Positions 22,081-32,490 of a stretch of DNA of 64,000 nt are shown in pieces (within the stretch, counting starts at the first letter, position 1; the number at the start of each line of letters is the position of its first letter). A program made the position numbers and the translations under genes. The notes below the pieces were generated by a model. That model had not been told where the DNA came from. It was given only the letters and a program-made list of their open reading frames with translations, and ran no database searches. This DNA comes from Siphonodentalium dalli (Eukaryota > Mollusca > Scaphopoda > Gadilida > Siphonodentaliidae), in NCBI GenBank assembly GCA_032622095.1, contig CP136061.1, forward strand, positions 133,244,087-133,308,086, written 5' to 3'.

Positions 22081-24400
22081 TTTATTACATGATGATGGTA
22101 CGGAATGTACATAAACAGATGACAAACCGGAAGTCAAATGTCACTTGGTCCTATTTCCTGTTATGCAACGAACGTTGCATATCAATTTATAGAATGTTGG
22201 GCTTATTGAACGGAATACGGGTATGATCATGTAATAAATATTTTTATTCCACTAAAACCTAGATCGTGACATGAATCTATTCTGCACGACTTAAGTGACT
22301 TTGTTCATGCAATTTTGATATGCATAGCTTGCAAATCATGGAATTTCTCCCGGGTGATCAATTCAATGTTTATTGCGATATCGACTCACAAAATGCATAC
22401 AATCTCGAACTGGGACCATGCGCTCTTATTGTGAAATAGATTATTAAGAAACAATTATTAACAAAGTTATATATTCCCTGAGTTGTTTATTCAATGTTAT
22501 ATAAGCTTTCATGTCAGAACACAAAACAATTCCCATGTTTTGAACAGGTGAAAATGATCTATGCAACGGGCGTAGCCAGACTAGTGATACATGACGTGAT
22601 CTCCCTAAAACCTGGCGGTGATGTAATAAAATCGTGAATAGTTTCAGGTTTCATCCTGCCGTGGGCCTTATATTTACAAATACATGCTATAAAATAAAGA
22701 CTTACCTTTCACAAATGCAATAAAACAACGCCTGGCATGAAGTATATGGGCATGATGCATAAAGTGCAAATAATGAAATACGACATTCATTTAATATATC
22801 CAGACATTTCCCTGTATTTCACCGCTATATGCACGTGGTTGTCTTCGCCCATAGGAATCTTGGTTGACAGTGATATCTCTGGACACGTGTATTCATTTTG
22901 CACCAGGTAATAGAGACTAGAGGATACAAATAAACAAACTGCGCCGTCGTATTTGCACATTAAAGATGTCCTGTCGGATTTGACACTGACACCATTTTGT
23001 CTAAGTAAACATTCAGCTTATTATGCAAAATAAAAAAAGGAAAAAACACACGTAATCGCCATCATGCGTATGACACAAACATCGCGAACATGTACAAAAT
23101 AATTGATAATGTTACGTTGAAAACGAGTATAAGATCATAATTGAGGGCGCTATACAAACTGACTTCTGGGGCAACGGAAACATCGATGCTCTTTATACGA
23201 ATTGGAATATTTGCTAGACTGATACAAAAAATAAAAAACGCTTTAAAACTTCCTCTTTTGAGAATCGATATCTGGTAATTAAAAGCTCATATTAATGAGA
23301 TCATGGTCCGCTTTAACTATTTTCTGGTATATAAGACACACATAATTACGGTGTTATAAGTGTTTAGTTTATCAAATCAGACAGGACTTTCACTGTGTTT
23401 GTTAAGATGTGCATGCCCTTAGATGTAAACCATGCATGTGTTAGCAAAGTTAGGTACATTTATGTATACATACAATCGCGTGCATGCGGACACACTTCGC
23501 GCGTACATATAACTGTAGAGGAGATTCATATGTACTTTGAAGAGAAAAATACATGTACGCAAATTGTTCAGCTGTTTTCAATATTTGCACACGATTCAGA
23601 CAAATGATATCTATTTTGACCATGTCAGGGAAAAACTGCACGGCAGAGTTCAGTCCCCTCGATGTAATTGTCTGAGCACTGCCATCACAAATACAGAATG
23701 TATATGGAAATCTTATACAATTTATATTTTACTTCTGTCGTTTGCAATTAATTCAGTCTACATTATTCTGAGAAACTGAGCAGTCCATATTAATTTTTAA
23801 ATATGAATTGTAACAGACAAAATTAGTGAATAAAAAAGGTAAGTGCATGGACGTCGATGTTCTTATCAATGTTATGGAATTGACTTGCACAGCGCATGCC
23901 TGATATTATTTAAAAATATTGAGAAGTTATCTCGAAATTTTGAGATATATTTAACATAATGTCAATGTCCTATTACAACATTCGTAAGAAAAGCTGGATA
24001 ATTTCTGACCTGAAATCGCTTTTTTTCAGAGTATATACAACCGGGACATTACGAACCGCTTTAACGATCAAGAGACCACATTTCCCCCCAAGAAATTATG
24101 TTGCCTAACACGTTGTCACATGGTTAGCGTTCATCTCAATTTTTGTATTCACTTTTATTGTTCTGAAACGGACATGACTCCTCAAACTCCCAAATTGTTG
24201 TATATATACGTAATAGGTTATATAGGAAAATATAGGTCGATTAATGTACGAAACAGCGATACAACATTTGTATATATCCATATGCAGGGCCAAGAATTCA
24301 CCAATAAAGTCTCTTACCCAAAGCGGTTTTGATTTTAAACTACTGTAGTACATAAGGTGTGGAAATTCAGTTATTGTTTTAACTCATATAATTATATAAC
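22081..24400. other. No gene supported
   Basis: AT-rich sequence. Short frames (for example at 23395-23607 and 24105-24353) overlap on both strands and resemble nothing I know. One 'gatgctctttatac' motif lies at 23189. Confidence 0.5.
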
Positions 24401-24404
24401 TAAA

Positions 24405-24452
24405 GGCGCGCTCGCCGTCATGGACCGGGGTTCGAATCCCACCCAATCCAAA
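24405..24452 (+). repeat. tRNA-like fragment (box B and TPsiC arm only)
   Basis: GGTTCGAATCCC at 24429-24440 is a perfect RNA polymerase III box B. It is followed by 'acccaatccaaaaaa', as at the 3' end of a tRNA or tRNA-derived SINE head. No matching 5' acceptor strand or box A lies upstream, and the T stem has two mismatches. It is at most a fragment. Confidence 0.35.
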
Positions 24453-25044
24453 AAAATTAGCACTGTCTCAAAAATCAAATTTGCTTCTTGGTGTTGTATA
24501 GTCCCAAGCATGTTCAAAGGACAATGCTCGGCATGTTTCGGAGGCAAAAAATATAACATTGCTACTGTGCTATATCTCCTATATATTTATAACTAATGTT
24601 TACAAGGAAAACAATCATCGATTATGGCCCCTGAACCATTTAAAATATGTTCGTAAAATGCACATAATCTACTGTAAGTACAATTCCTGCAACAAACATC
24701 TAGCTCATCCACTGTGCGAGTACCAGATAGGATCTCTCTGCATGAACGTTTGAAGCGACGGTTTAGAGATTGTATTAGTGACGTATGATCCTGGCCCTGA
24801 TCTATATATGCAAGTACTTGGCAAAATCAACATAGTATTAGGTCCCTGTAATTTTCTGTTTCAATCGTTCGCAAAGTGAGAAGACGCTATTTAATCTCAC
24901 CATATTAGTATAAATAACAAGGAAAGCTCTTTATTGTTCCATGCATGCTAACTCCTATGACAGAAACAAGCTTGCATAATTTCAGGCTTCAAACAATCAT
25001 GGACATGCAGTAAGGATCAGGGGACAATAATATTGTTGTCCCAG

Positions 25045-25345
25045 AATTGTGTTTTACTTAAGAAATGGATGACGTTTGACTGTGTTTTATTGAAGGGTAT
25101 AGCGCGAACACATTTAGTGTGAACAGCGACATATATATATACCCCTCAATATAAAACACACTAAAACTACAGTCATTTCTTATTATATTTATATAGCTTT
25201 TGCCTGATTAATTTCAATAAAATCAGTTGCTTTTTTTCTCTGAAATTTGTCTGTAGTTGTACCATGCAGCACTGCAAGTTAGCCCAATACTGTACATGCG
25301 AATTATCAATCGATCAGTCTATATGGCCGCGCACTTAAAACACGC
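25045..25345. repeat. Second copy of the 8480-8830 repeat
   Basis: An imperfect palindrome from 'gttttacttaagaaatgga' to 'cagtcatttctta' is followed by 'gttgtaccatg', 'actgcaagttagcccaat' and 'atggccgcgcac', in the same order as at 8480-8830. It also has an (AT)5 run at 25132. Confidence 0.6.
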
Positions 25346-26367
25346 CCAGTAATTCTATCTACCGCTTTTAGTCATCTGGGTCAACAACACGTGACATCGA
25401 TTCGTGTTATGGTGTGTTTTATTTGGATATGAAACAAACTTCAGCCCAAAATTTACTCGACGGGGAAGTCGTGTGAGATTGCCAAAACTGGCAGTTGTGC
25501 CTGTGTGTGATTGTTTTGATGACTGCTTGTGTTTCATGGTGGCGGGAATTACTATTGATGTCCTTTCTATAATTATAGTAACATGTATTTTGTAAAACAT
25601 ACTCTCCTAGTTGGAGGAAATAAAGATATATATTGAAGTCCCCTGACCATTAAATTACGCAAACAAATACCTCATTTTTTGTCAGCAAAATGTCCGTCAT
25701 TTTGTCGTCCAGTGCAGCCTTCGGTGAGCGAGGGTGTGCTGTGATCTTGGATCAGTTGAGTAGTCGAGAACACGCCGCGTAATGATCTCACGAGATTATA
25801 TAATGCGCTGTTGTAACGGGCTAATCATAGTTCAGACCTGAATGCATTGCACAGGCAGCAAATTCACGGTTAAGGAGGAGCCCAAGTGACCAATTTTGAA
25901 TGGGTATTTCCATGCAAATCTCCGCAGCAAAAATTACAGGTGTGATTTTGTGCGATAATGAAAACAATACATATTTATCTGGCGGGTCGGCTTGGAATTT
26001 GTTTCAAATAGAAAGTTGATGTATTTATTTTTGAATTTTATATTGATTTTTCAAAACTGGGGTCAAGTGTATAGTAATTACAGAAAGAAATTATCAAAAA
26101 TAAATTTATAGCAAAAATTGGCAATTTATTAAGCAGTTAAATGTTATGTCTGTGAACAGGTCACGTGATAATGGCGGCAACGTGCTGAATTTTTCGCTCC
26201 GTTAATGTTTTGAAATTAAATTGTTCTGATGCAATCATAATGCACAAAAATGGATCTACTAAGGACTATTCAGATCTCTGATTGTTATATTGGATAAAAA
26301 CGATTCAAACTAGTGTGAGTAGTCGAATTATTGGCAATAAACAGTGTTTGTTTACATTGACAACAAA
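25346..26367. other. Region upstream of LINE ORF1
   Basis: No host gene is seen. The part nearest ORF1 is probably LINE 5' UTR, but the 5' end of the element cannot be fixed without another copy. No recognisable internal promoter was found. Confidence 0.4.
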
Positions 26368-27831
26368 ATGGCGACAGCCTCCCTCAAAGCGAAAAGGCAA
26401 TTAACTGTAACGTTTGGAAAAAATGAACGCCAGCGCCTGACGCGCGAAGATATTCTCAGCGCTTGTGAATATGCTATAGAGAGAGAAACTGTATTTGCAA
26501 TTCAGATAACGCGAAATCAGTGCTATGTAACTCTGACAACCGAACAAGCAAAATATGAGTTGTTGTCGACAAATATTCTCATTGGTACCAGACGCATTCG
26601 AATGCAAGAACTAGGAAAAGTGGCTACCCTAGTTACTGTTATTGACGCCCCTGTGGAGCTGGATGATAGTTTCATATCGGACAGGCTAGGTGAATATGGA
26701 AATGTGTTACGTGACACGATGAAGAGAAGCAAAATGAGAGGGACACATATCGAGACAGGCTCGAGAACAGTTTTAATTGAAAACTGCACAGAGATCCCAC
26801 ACGAGATTGAAATCGACGATATAGATGTGCGAGTATTCTCTGACAAAACACAGGCTAAGTGTCGACATTGTGGTGAGCTGCATTTCTCCAGTGTAAACTG
26901 TCGACTAATCATGGCGAGTAACCGCAACTCAAAGCCGCCCTGCACCCGATGTTACCAGGATTCCCACTCAATCAATCAGTGTAAGAATGACATTGTGTGT
27001 AAGGCATGCAAACAACCGGGGCACAAGGCGTCGGATTACCGTTGTCCACTCAACAAACCTAACCAGCGAACTGATCGTAGTTATTACGGTAGCTATGAGA
27101 ACCTCTCATCGTTCGTAGAACACAATGCTGAGCAATCGTCGGATAAGATCAACGTCGACCTTGTATCACCTGCTCAAGCCACCGAGCCGAACAACGGTAA
27201 AAAGATCGAAGTTCACTCGTGCAATGACGGAAATACACCAATTGACACGCTGATTGTGGGCGCTAGCAACATGCGCCAGTTACCCATCAGGAACCTTAAT
27301 ATGAAGCTCGTGTTCCAGTCTGGAGCGAAAATAGAAGACTTCCCGAACCTTCTAAAAGCAGCAAAGGAAGAGAAAGGAAACACGATAGATGAAAGTGCGC
27401 TGAAATCTGTGACAATTCATTTAGGAACAAACAATGTGACCAGTTCGAAAAACAACATCGACAGTGCAAAAGTTAAATTTGCGTCAATGCTGCCAAAACT
27501 ACCCGCGGCTGTACCGAATGCAACTATTAACGTGTGCAGTATACCTCCACGGAAAGGGACCGGAATGCACATACAGGAGCGAAATGAAGCAACTGATAGT
27601 CTGAACAGATTTGTTTGTGAGTTCATTTCTAATGAGATGGTGGGATCGGACGTGAAATTCGTTGACAATACCGAAATATTCACACAAGAGGGACGCGTTG
27701 TGAAATCGTTGTTCCAGAAACAGGACTCAAGCGGTGTTCACCTAAGCCCGGACGGGAAAGGTCGGCTTGCTGAGAAAATGGAAGACATCAGTGAGGGTGA
27801 CAGAAAACGCAGGCGCAAGGACGAAGCCTGA
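26368..27831 (+). CDS. LINE ORF1: zinc-knuckle and SGNH-hydrolase-like protein
   Basis: This is the 487-residue nucleic-acid-binding protein of a non-LTR retrotransposon. The start chosen is the ATG at 26368 (MATASLKAK); the frame is open slightly further upstream but without an ATG. An N-terminal half of about 160 residues may be RRM-like. Three cysteine-histidine knuckles follow at about 165 (CRHC), 192 (CTRC, CX2CX4HX4C) and 211 (CKAC). From about residue 292 the protein resembles an SGNH esterase: a GAS block near 299, HLGTNN at 351-356 (block III Gly/Asn) and D-x4-H at 453-458. The first block reads GAS where GDS is usual. ORF1 esterase domains are known in CR1 and L2 LINEs. The protein should coat LINE RNA. 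The stop is TGA, and ORF2 follows in the same frame. Confidence 0.85.
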   Translation: MATASLKAKRQLTVTFGKNERQRLTREDILSACEYAIERETVFAIQITRNQCYVTLTTEQAKYELLSTNILIGTRRIRMQELGKVATLVTVIDAPVELDDSFISDRLGEYGNVLRDTMKRSKMRGTHIETGSRTVLIENCTEIPHEIEIDDIDVRVFSDKTQAKCRHCGELHFSSVNCRLIMASNRNSKPPCTRCYQDSHSINQCKNDIVCKACKQPGHKASDYRCPLNKPNQRTDRSYYGSYENLSSFVEHNAEQSSDKINVDLVSPAQATEPNNGKKIEVHSCNDGNTPIDTLIVGASNMRQLPIRNLNMKLVFQSGAKIEDFPNLLKAAKEEKGNTIDESALKSVTIHLGTNNVTSSKNNIDSAKVKFASMLPKLPAAVPNATINVCSIPPRKGTGMHIQERNEATDSLNRFVCEFISNEMVGSDVKFVDNTEIFTQEGRVVKSLFQKQDSSGVHLSPDGKGRLAEKMEDISEGDRKRRRKDEA

Positions 27832-27879
27832 TTAGAGACAAATTGTTGTACAACTAATTATTGTTTTACTACCTGCCAT

Positions 27880-30800
27880 GTGTATTGTGTTTGTAACGGT
27901 ATATGTGACCCTACAGTGCATGTGGGCGGGCCCGATAACTACCCAGCTAATGAAACTCCGCGAACCTGTGATGTTGATACAAACAATACGTCAATCAACT
28001 GCGGTCGCACTGACCAGGCGGTGACAGGCGTAAATTCTACCCCAATTATTAATTCTCTTTGTGACCCGCTATTGGATGATCTCGAATCTGATCTTGAGCG
28101 CAATAGTGCTCGCCCCCAATCAACCGATAACAATGAAATTGAATTTGGTCAAACTCTAACACTGCTTTCGTTAAACGTATGTGGCCTTGAAAAAAGACTG
28201 CAGTATCGTGAATTTGTGGATATGTTAAACAACTACGATATTTTATGCTTGGGTGAAACCAAAGCTTTCATAGAAGATGATATCAGTATACCGAATTTTG
28301 AAATTTGTGTAACCAATGGAAAACACATTGGAACCGGTGTACGTTGTGGTGGTATTTTAATAGCCGCAAACACGCAGATTTTCAAATATATCACAGTAGT
28401 TGAATCGGAAGCTAAAAATGCGGCCTGGGTACGTGTTGATTCGGATCGCGAATTGAACTCACGAAGCTTACTTATAGGTGCGGTGTATATTCCACCGACA
28501 AACACAAGGTATTGTAACGACGATTGGCCAATTGAGTTAGAAACTGATATACGCCGTTTGCGTCGCGATGACGAGCTGCTTCTGATTTGCGGAGATATGA
28601 ACGCTCGCTCAAACAACATGTGCGAACTTAACAATTCAATTAACTTCACTGATTTACAACACATTACGGACGCCACGAATACTCAATCACTTTTTGACTA
28701 TATACACCTCGAATCTCAATCAAATTGTATTCCCATAAATAAACGCTGCTCCGAGGATAAGGGGAAAAGTAACAGCTACGGGTATAAATTGATTAAGTTC
28801 TGTGAATCGACATCTATATTTATTGTTAACGGACGATTTGGGGAAGATAATGGCCATGGTAAACTTACGTCATCCGATAAGAGTGTAATTGATTACGCTT
28901 TGGGCAATATTAATCTATTGCGAACAATAGAGAATTTTCGGGTGAACGAGTTTTCTCCCCTATATTCAGATATACACAACGCACTCCATTTAGAATTGAA
29001 ATTTGACGCTCGTCACGATGTGGGAGCCCATGGTCCTCTCATAACTACAAATGTGGATCCCGAAACAAATCGTAAAATAAAAAAATGGGATCCTGACAAG
29101 AGAAATGATTTCGCTGTGAATCTTGATCACAATAAAATTAATCAAGTAATTGAAAAATTAGAACAATGGCGACCTGAAACTGGGTCTGCGTGTAATCAAT
29201 CCATAGTGGATGAAATATGCGAGGATGTAACGTGTATTTTATTGGATTCCGCAAAAAACACATTTGGAACTTACAATCCAAATCACAGGAAAACAATACA
29301 TAAACCACCAAATCAAACTTGGTTTGATGATGAATGTAAGTCAAAGAGACAAGCTTTTCACAAGGCAAAACGACTATATAATAGAGAAAAATCATTATCA
29401 AACAAACAACATATGAAAAACGCTGGAACTCTTTATAGAAAAACTATGGATTCGAAAATAAAACATCAGCGAGATGCAGATATTTCTGAACTGAAGAGTT
29501 ACAGCAATAGTTCCAGCAAAGCATTCTGGGATAAACTAAATAAATTATCCAATAATAATAAATTTCAAAATAACACCACGAACTTAGATCTGGATATATT
29601 TTCTGATTATTTTAAAAGCTTAAACGACTCAGACGAATCTGATAATCTAGGTAATTATATAGATGAATTAAATGAGTCGTCGCTCCATGACAGTTATCTA
29701 AATAACGCTATAACCGAAGAAGAAATTAAATCTGTAATTTTCAATTTGAAAAACAGTAAAGCCGCTGGTCACGACGGGCTTTTAAATGAATATCTGATGG
29801 CTTCTGTTGAGAAAATGATGCCCATTTATTCCTTACTTTTCAATTTAATCTTGGAATCTGGAAACTACCCCCGGGAATGGGCCGTCGGGATGATAAAACC
29901 TATATATAAAAAGTCTGGTGACCGAACTATGCCGGATTCATATCGGGGAATTACACTTTTAAGCTGTCTTTCTAAAGTATTTACAGCCATTCTAAACAAT
30001 AGAATGGTTTCTTTTTCAGATGATCATGAACTAATTTTAAAAAATCAGACGGGATTTAGAAAATCCCACTCAACCGTAGATAACATATTTGTTTTACACA
30101 GTGTAATCAACCTATACCTAAAAAGTGGGAAAAAATTATATTGCACATTTATTGATTTTAGAAAAGCTTTTGATACCATATGGAGGGATGCAATATGGCT
30201 GAAATTAGCCCAATGCAATATCAACGGAAAAATACTTAATGTCATTAGAAATATGTACGGTAAGATAAAAACATGTGTAAAAGACAGTCACAACATTTCA
30301 GACTTTTTTGTTAGTAATGTGGGACTTTTTCAAGGGGAAATAATGTCACCTTTTTTATTTTCCTTGTACATTAACGACATCCAAGATTTTATGAATGATT
30401 GTGCAATACAAAATTTGAGTTATTTAGATGAACTATATATTGATAATGTGGGATGTTACATAAAATTGTTTTGTATTCTTTATGCAGATGACACAGTATT
30501 AATGTCTGATACAGAAGAAAATATGCACCGTTCTCTCCAAGCATTTGCAGATTATGCAGATGCTTGGAAGTTACAAGTGAATACAAAAAAAACTAAAGTC
30601 ATAATATTTAGTAATAAGTTACCCAAACCAATTCCAACGTTCAGATATCGAGGTCAAGAACTCGAGACAGTTAAAGAATTTGTATATTTGGGAGTAACCT
30701 TTTTTTACAATGGAAGATTTTGCCAAAATTTGAAAAAAATAGTTACAATTGGCACAAGAGCAATGTATGGATTACTAAACAAAGTGAGATCTCTCAAGCT

Positions 30801-31677
30801 TCCAATCGATATTATGTTAAAACTATTTGACTGCATGATAGTACCCATCCTATTATATGGGAGTGAAATTTGGTGTCACGAAAGAACTAAAATTATTGAA
30901 TCGCTTCATCTTAAATACTGCAAAATTATAGGATATCTGAAAACAAGTACACCAAATTATATGGTTTACGGTGAATTTGGCAGACACCCTCTGTCCATTG
31001 AGATAAAGTGCAGAGCACTATCTTACTGGTCCAAACTACTATCACACGATGGCTCAGAACTTGCAAAAAATATATATATTCTTGTTAAAGAATTGGATCA
31101 CAATTCTGATGGCTCCTTCAATAGCCCATGGCTATTTTTTATTTCTAAAACACTGAAAGAACTTAACATAGAAAGAGCATGGACAAATCAGTCAGGTTTA
31201 ACAAAGGCTGAAATTAGAAATATAAAATCAGAGCTTATTGAGCGACACACAACAGAACTATTTACTGAAATGCAGAATGCAAACTCATCTAGAGCACGTT
31301 TTTATATGAGTATTAAAACGAGGCCGGGCATGGGTCGCTATCTAAGTTTCTTACCGGCTCACTTAGCAAACATTTTGCTAAAATTTAGAACCGCAAATAT
31401 AAAACTGCCTGTCGAATATACAAGATGGAAATCTAAATCTGTGGATAATGGTGACAAAACCTGTGATATTTGCGGTGATGGCACGGGTGATGAATACCAT
31501 TTTATTATTATTTGCAAAGAACTACAGATAATTCGAGCAGACTATATCCCGAAATATTACTGGGAGAATCCCACGAAAGAAAAATTCGAAAGACTATTAT
31601 CTTTGGAAAATCAACTATTACTGAAAAAAGTTAGTATTTTTATCAAATTGGCATCAAGAAAATTAAAATATGACTGA
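27880..31677 (+). CDS. LINE ORF2: APE endonuclease, reverse transcriptase
   Basis: The replication enzyme for target-primed reverse transcription, about 1265 residues, with no stop or frameshift. The APE-like endonuclease is at about 93-375: SLNVCGL (catalytic Asn), LGETK, GDMNARSN, VIDYALG and SDIHNAL. The RT is at about 620-950: RGITLLSCLSK, TFIDFRKAFD, GEIMSPFLFSLYIND and the YADD active site at 868-871. A CX2CX8HX4C knuckle lies at 1195-1212. The frame is open from 27832, just after the ORF1 TGA. Position 27880 is a GTG, not an ATG; the first in-frame ATG is at 28222 (residue 115), after the endonuclease Asn motif. Expression therefore probably needs TGA readthrough, frameshifting from the out-of-frame ATG at 27878, or non-AUG initiation. 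The clade is L1/Tx1- or CR1-like; I cannot settle it. Confidence 0.9.
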   Translation: MYCVCNGICDPTVHVGGPDNYPANETPRTCDVDTNNTSINCGRTDQAVTGVNSTPIINSLCDPLLDDLESDLERNSARPQSTDNNEIEFGQTLTLLSLNVCGLEKRLQYREFVDMLNNYDILCLGETKAFIEDDISIPNFEICVTNGKHIGTGVRCGGILIAANTQIFKYITVVESEAKNAAWVRVDSDRELNSRSLLIGAVYIPPTNTRYCNDDWPIELETDIRRLRRDDELLLICGDMNARSNNMCELNNSINFTDLQHITDATNTQSLFDYIHLESQSNCIPINKRCSEDKGKSNSYGYKLIKFCESTSIFIVNGRFGEDNGHGKLTSSDKSVIDYALGNINLLRTIENFRVNEFSPLYSDIHNALHLELKFDARHDVGAHGPLITTNVDPETNRKIKKWDPDKRNDFAVNLDHNKINQVIEKLEQWRPETGSACNQSIVDEICEDVTCILLDSAKNTFGTYNPNHRKTIHKPPNQTWFDDECKSKRQAFHKAKRLYNREKSLSNKQHMKNAGTLYRKTMDSKIKHQRDADISELKSYSNSSSKAFWDKLNKLSNNNKFQNNTTNLDLDIFSDYFKSLNDSDESDNLGNYIDELNESSLHDSYLNNAITEEEIKSVIFNLKNSKAAGHDGLLNEYLMASVEKMMPIYSLLFNLILESGNYPREWAVGMIKPIYKKSGDRTMPDSYRGITLLSCLSKVFTAILNNRMVSFSDDHELILKNQTGFRKSHSTVDNIFVLHSVINLYLKSGKKLYCTFIDFRKAFDTIWRDAIWLKLAQCNINGKILNVIRNMYGKIKTCVKDSHNISDFFVSNVGLFQGEIMSPFLFSLYINDIQDFMNDCAIQNLSYLDELYIDNVGCYIKLFCILYADDTVLMSDTEENMHRSLQAFADYADAWKLQVNTKKTKVIIFSNKLPKPIPTFRYRGQELETVKEFVYLGVTFFYNGRFCQNLKKIVTIGTRAMYGLLNKVRSLKLPIDIMLKLFDCMIVPILLYGSEIWCHERTKIIESLHLKYCKIIGYLKTSTPNYMVYGEFGRHPLSIEIKCRALSYWSKLLSHDGSELAKNIYILVKELDHNSDGSFNSPWLFFISKTLKELNIERAWTNQSGLTKAEIRNIKSELIERHTTELFTEMQNANSSRARFYMSIKTRPGMGRYLSFLPAHLANILLKFRTANIKLPVEYTRWKSKSVDNGDKTCDICGDGTGDEYHFIIICKELQIIRADYIPKYYWENPTKEKFERLLSLENQLLLKKVSIFIKLASRKLKYD

Positions 31678-31997
31678 GCCGATTATTCCAAATTGAAAAA
31701 CGTGTGATTAAGTGCATTATTTATATCCGTGAATAATTATTTCAGGCAAAATATTATGATAATGATATTATAAAGGATTAAATTATAATATAATATATAT
31801 AAGATATTATAATACATATTACGATATATCTATACATTTATTATATTATATATTAATATATGTATGATTGTGTAACAATTGTTTTTTTGTGACCTATTGT
31901 AAATATTGTAAATATTGTATATATGTTATAGCATGTTTCGCCTTAATTGACGACTTTGCAATAAACAATCAATTATATGGTTAATTAGTTACTTGTC

Positions 31998-32490
31998 CTC
32001 CAAGGTGGTCCTGTTGATTTGCTATGATGTTGGTGGGTTTTGCCGACTTGCTATACATATATGATGCCGGTACTACAAAATGATACTGATTCGCATTGTT
32101 TGGCTAATCTGAACAAATCGAAGAATAACCAGTGTCTGTATGGAACTTTCAAGAACCGATATACCTTAAGATATTTCAACATAGCTGCAATGGTGCTTCC
32201 AAAATGACAGGAATATAGCCAGCTTGATTATGGTCGGATTTCAACAACTAAAATTGCCATTGTTAAACTATTGTATAACATACATGTACATGAATTTTTT
32301 CTTCAATATTTTATACACATATCGGCTTTTAGTTCAGATTAGTCAAACACCGCGAACACGACATCTTTAGATAAAATAACGGTACTTTTTCTTAACAGCA
32401 TCACATTTCCCTATCAGCATCATAGAAGTTCAACAGGACACATTGACATCATAGCAAATTAATAGGAACACCTATCCAGGGGTGAATTTG
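31998..32490. mobile_element. Non-autonomous element related to the 2713-4631 arms
   Basis: The left arm is 'aggtggtcctgttgatttgc' with 'tatgatgttggtgg'. The right arm, at 32392-32490, carries 'ttcttaacagcatcac', 'atcagcatcatagaagttca' and 'tcatagcaaattaatagg'. The right part has the same order as 2640-2819, including the 'ttagtcaaacaccgcgaa' block upstream. It is non-coding. Confidence 0.55.

Larger units (their letters stand above)
26368..31985 (+). mobile_element. Potentially full-coding non-LTR retrotransposon (LINE)
   Basis: Both ORFs are intact, so this copy is young or under recent selection. The 3' UTR runs from 31678 to roughly 31985; it is very AT-rich with long TA runs and an 'aataaac' near 31961, without a clear poly(A) or short-repeat tail. 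At about 31998 it abuts another repeat. The 5' limit lies upstream of 26368 but is undefined. Confidence 0.8.

Noticed and set aside
24405-24452. tRNA gene
   Set aside because: Only box B and the 3' side fit. There is no 5' acceptor strand, no box A and no anticodon arm.
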